Below are positions 63,893 to 64,000 of a DNA stretch of 64,000 bases, piece after piece (positions within the stretch are counted from its first letter, which is position 1; every line of letters begins with the position of its first letter). The DNA is from Monodelphis domestica. Its lineage: Eukaryota > Chordata > Mammalia > Didelphimorphia > Didelphidae. Made by a program: the position numbers and the translations under genes. The notes under the pieces are model-generated. The model was not told the DNA's origin. It searched no databases and was given only the letters and a program-made list of their open reading frames with translations. The stretch is from contig NC_077230.1 in the NCBI RefSeq assembly GCF_027887165.1, positions 344,106,850 to 344,170,849 of the forward strand, given 5' to 3'.

Positions 63893-64000
63893 TTTTTAAA
63901 CTCTTACTTCCCATCTTAGAATCAATACCAAATTATATTTTCCAGAGTAGAAGAGTAGTAAGAGCTAGGCAATTGTGGTTTAAGTGACTTGTCTAGGGTC
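63893..64000 (-). mobile_element. Marsupial SINE, cut by window end
   Basis: 'aactcttacttcccatctta' to 'gtgacttgtctagggtc' is the 3' half of a reversed SINE. Confidence 0.82.

Overview
The window is nuclear DNA of a marsupial. The evidence is the multi-exon mammalian gene structure together with dozens of copies of a tRNA-derived SINE typical of marsupials (head GGCAGCTGGGTGGCTCAG, tail ending in an AAGGTAAGGGTTT-like motif). There are also 5'-truncated marsupial L1 copies, a second SINE whose tail contains CCCCAAATGGGGTCA, THER/MIR-type SINEs, L2 copies and short solo LTRs. The species cannot be fixed from the sequence alone.

Three host genes are recognised. In the order of this window they are GDPD5 (+, last two coding exons and 3' UTR, 5314-~14620), KLHL35 (+, complete, coding exons 24568-35485, probable non-coding first exon in a CpG-rich promoter near 21200-21457) and RPS3 (-, complete, 49672-58259, with a non-coding last exon). 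This is the gene order I recall from human 11q13.4, read in reverse, so it is ancestral synteny. RPS3 carries the two box C/D snoRNAs U15 in introns 1 and 5. At the right end an intronless V-ATPase G-subunit copy (closest to ATP6V1G3) has an open 118-codon frame, an AATAAA signal, a short A-tract and a near-perfect 17-bp target-site duplication, so it is a processed retrocopy.

Layout: 1-5313 is GDPD5 intron with a hAT-like element, a CT tract and an odd 1.5-kb degenerate tandem array. 5427-13703 is the last GDPD5 intron, dense in SINEs, with an inverted segmental duplication, a palindromic foldback insertion and three solo LTRs. 14620-21000 is intergenic and filled with LTR, MIR, L1, SINE and L2. 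21050-35980 is KLHL35, whose introns hold a minisatellite, a perfect 32-bp inverted repeat and an 800-bp CT-rich microsatellite grown inside a SINE. 36000-49670 is intergenic (solo LTRs, L1, SINEs, and a few repeat-free stretches). 49672-58259 is RPS3. 58300-64000 is repeat-dense and contains the retrocopy.

The three host genes do not form a pathway: GDPD5 is a membrane glycerophosphodiester phosphodiesterase that releases GPI-anchored proteins, KLHL35 is a presumed Cullin-3 substrate adaptor, and RPS3 is a 40S ribosomal protein. I did not find a convincing new biological system. The most unusual items are the two palindromes, the degenerate array, the inverted duplication and the open V-ATPase retrocopy.
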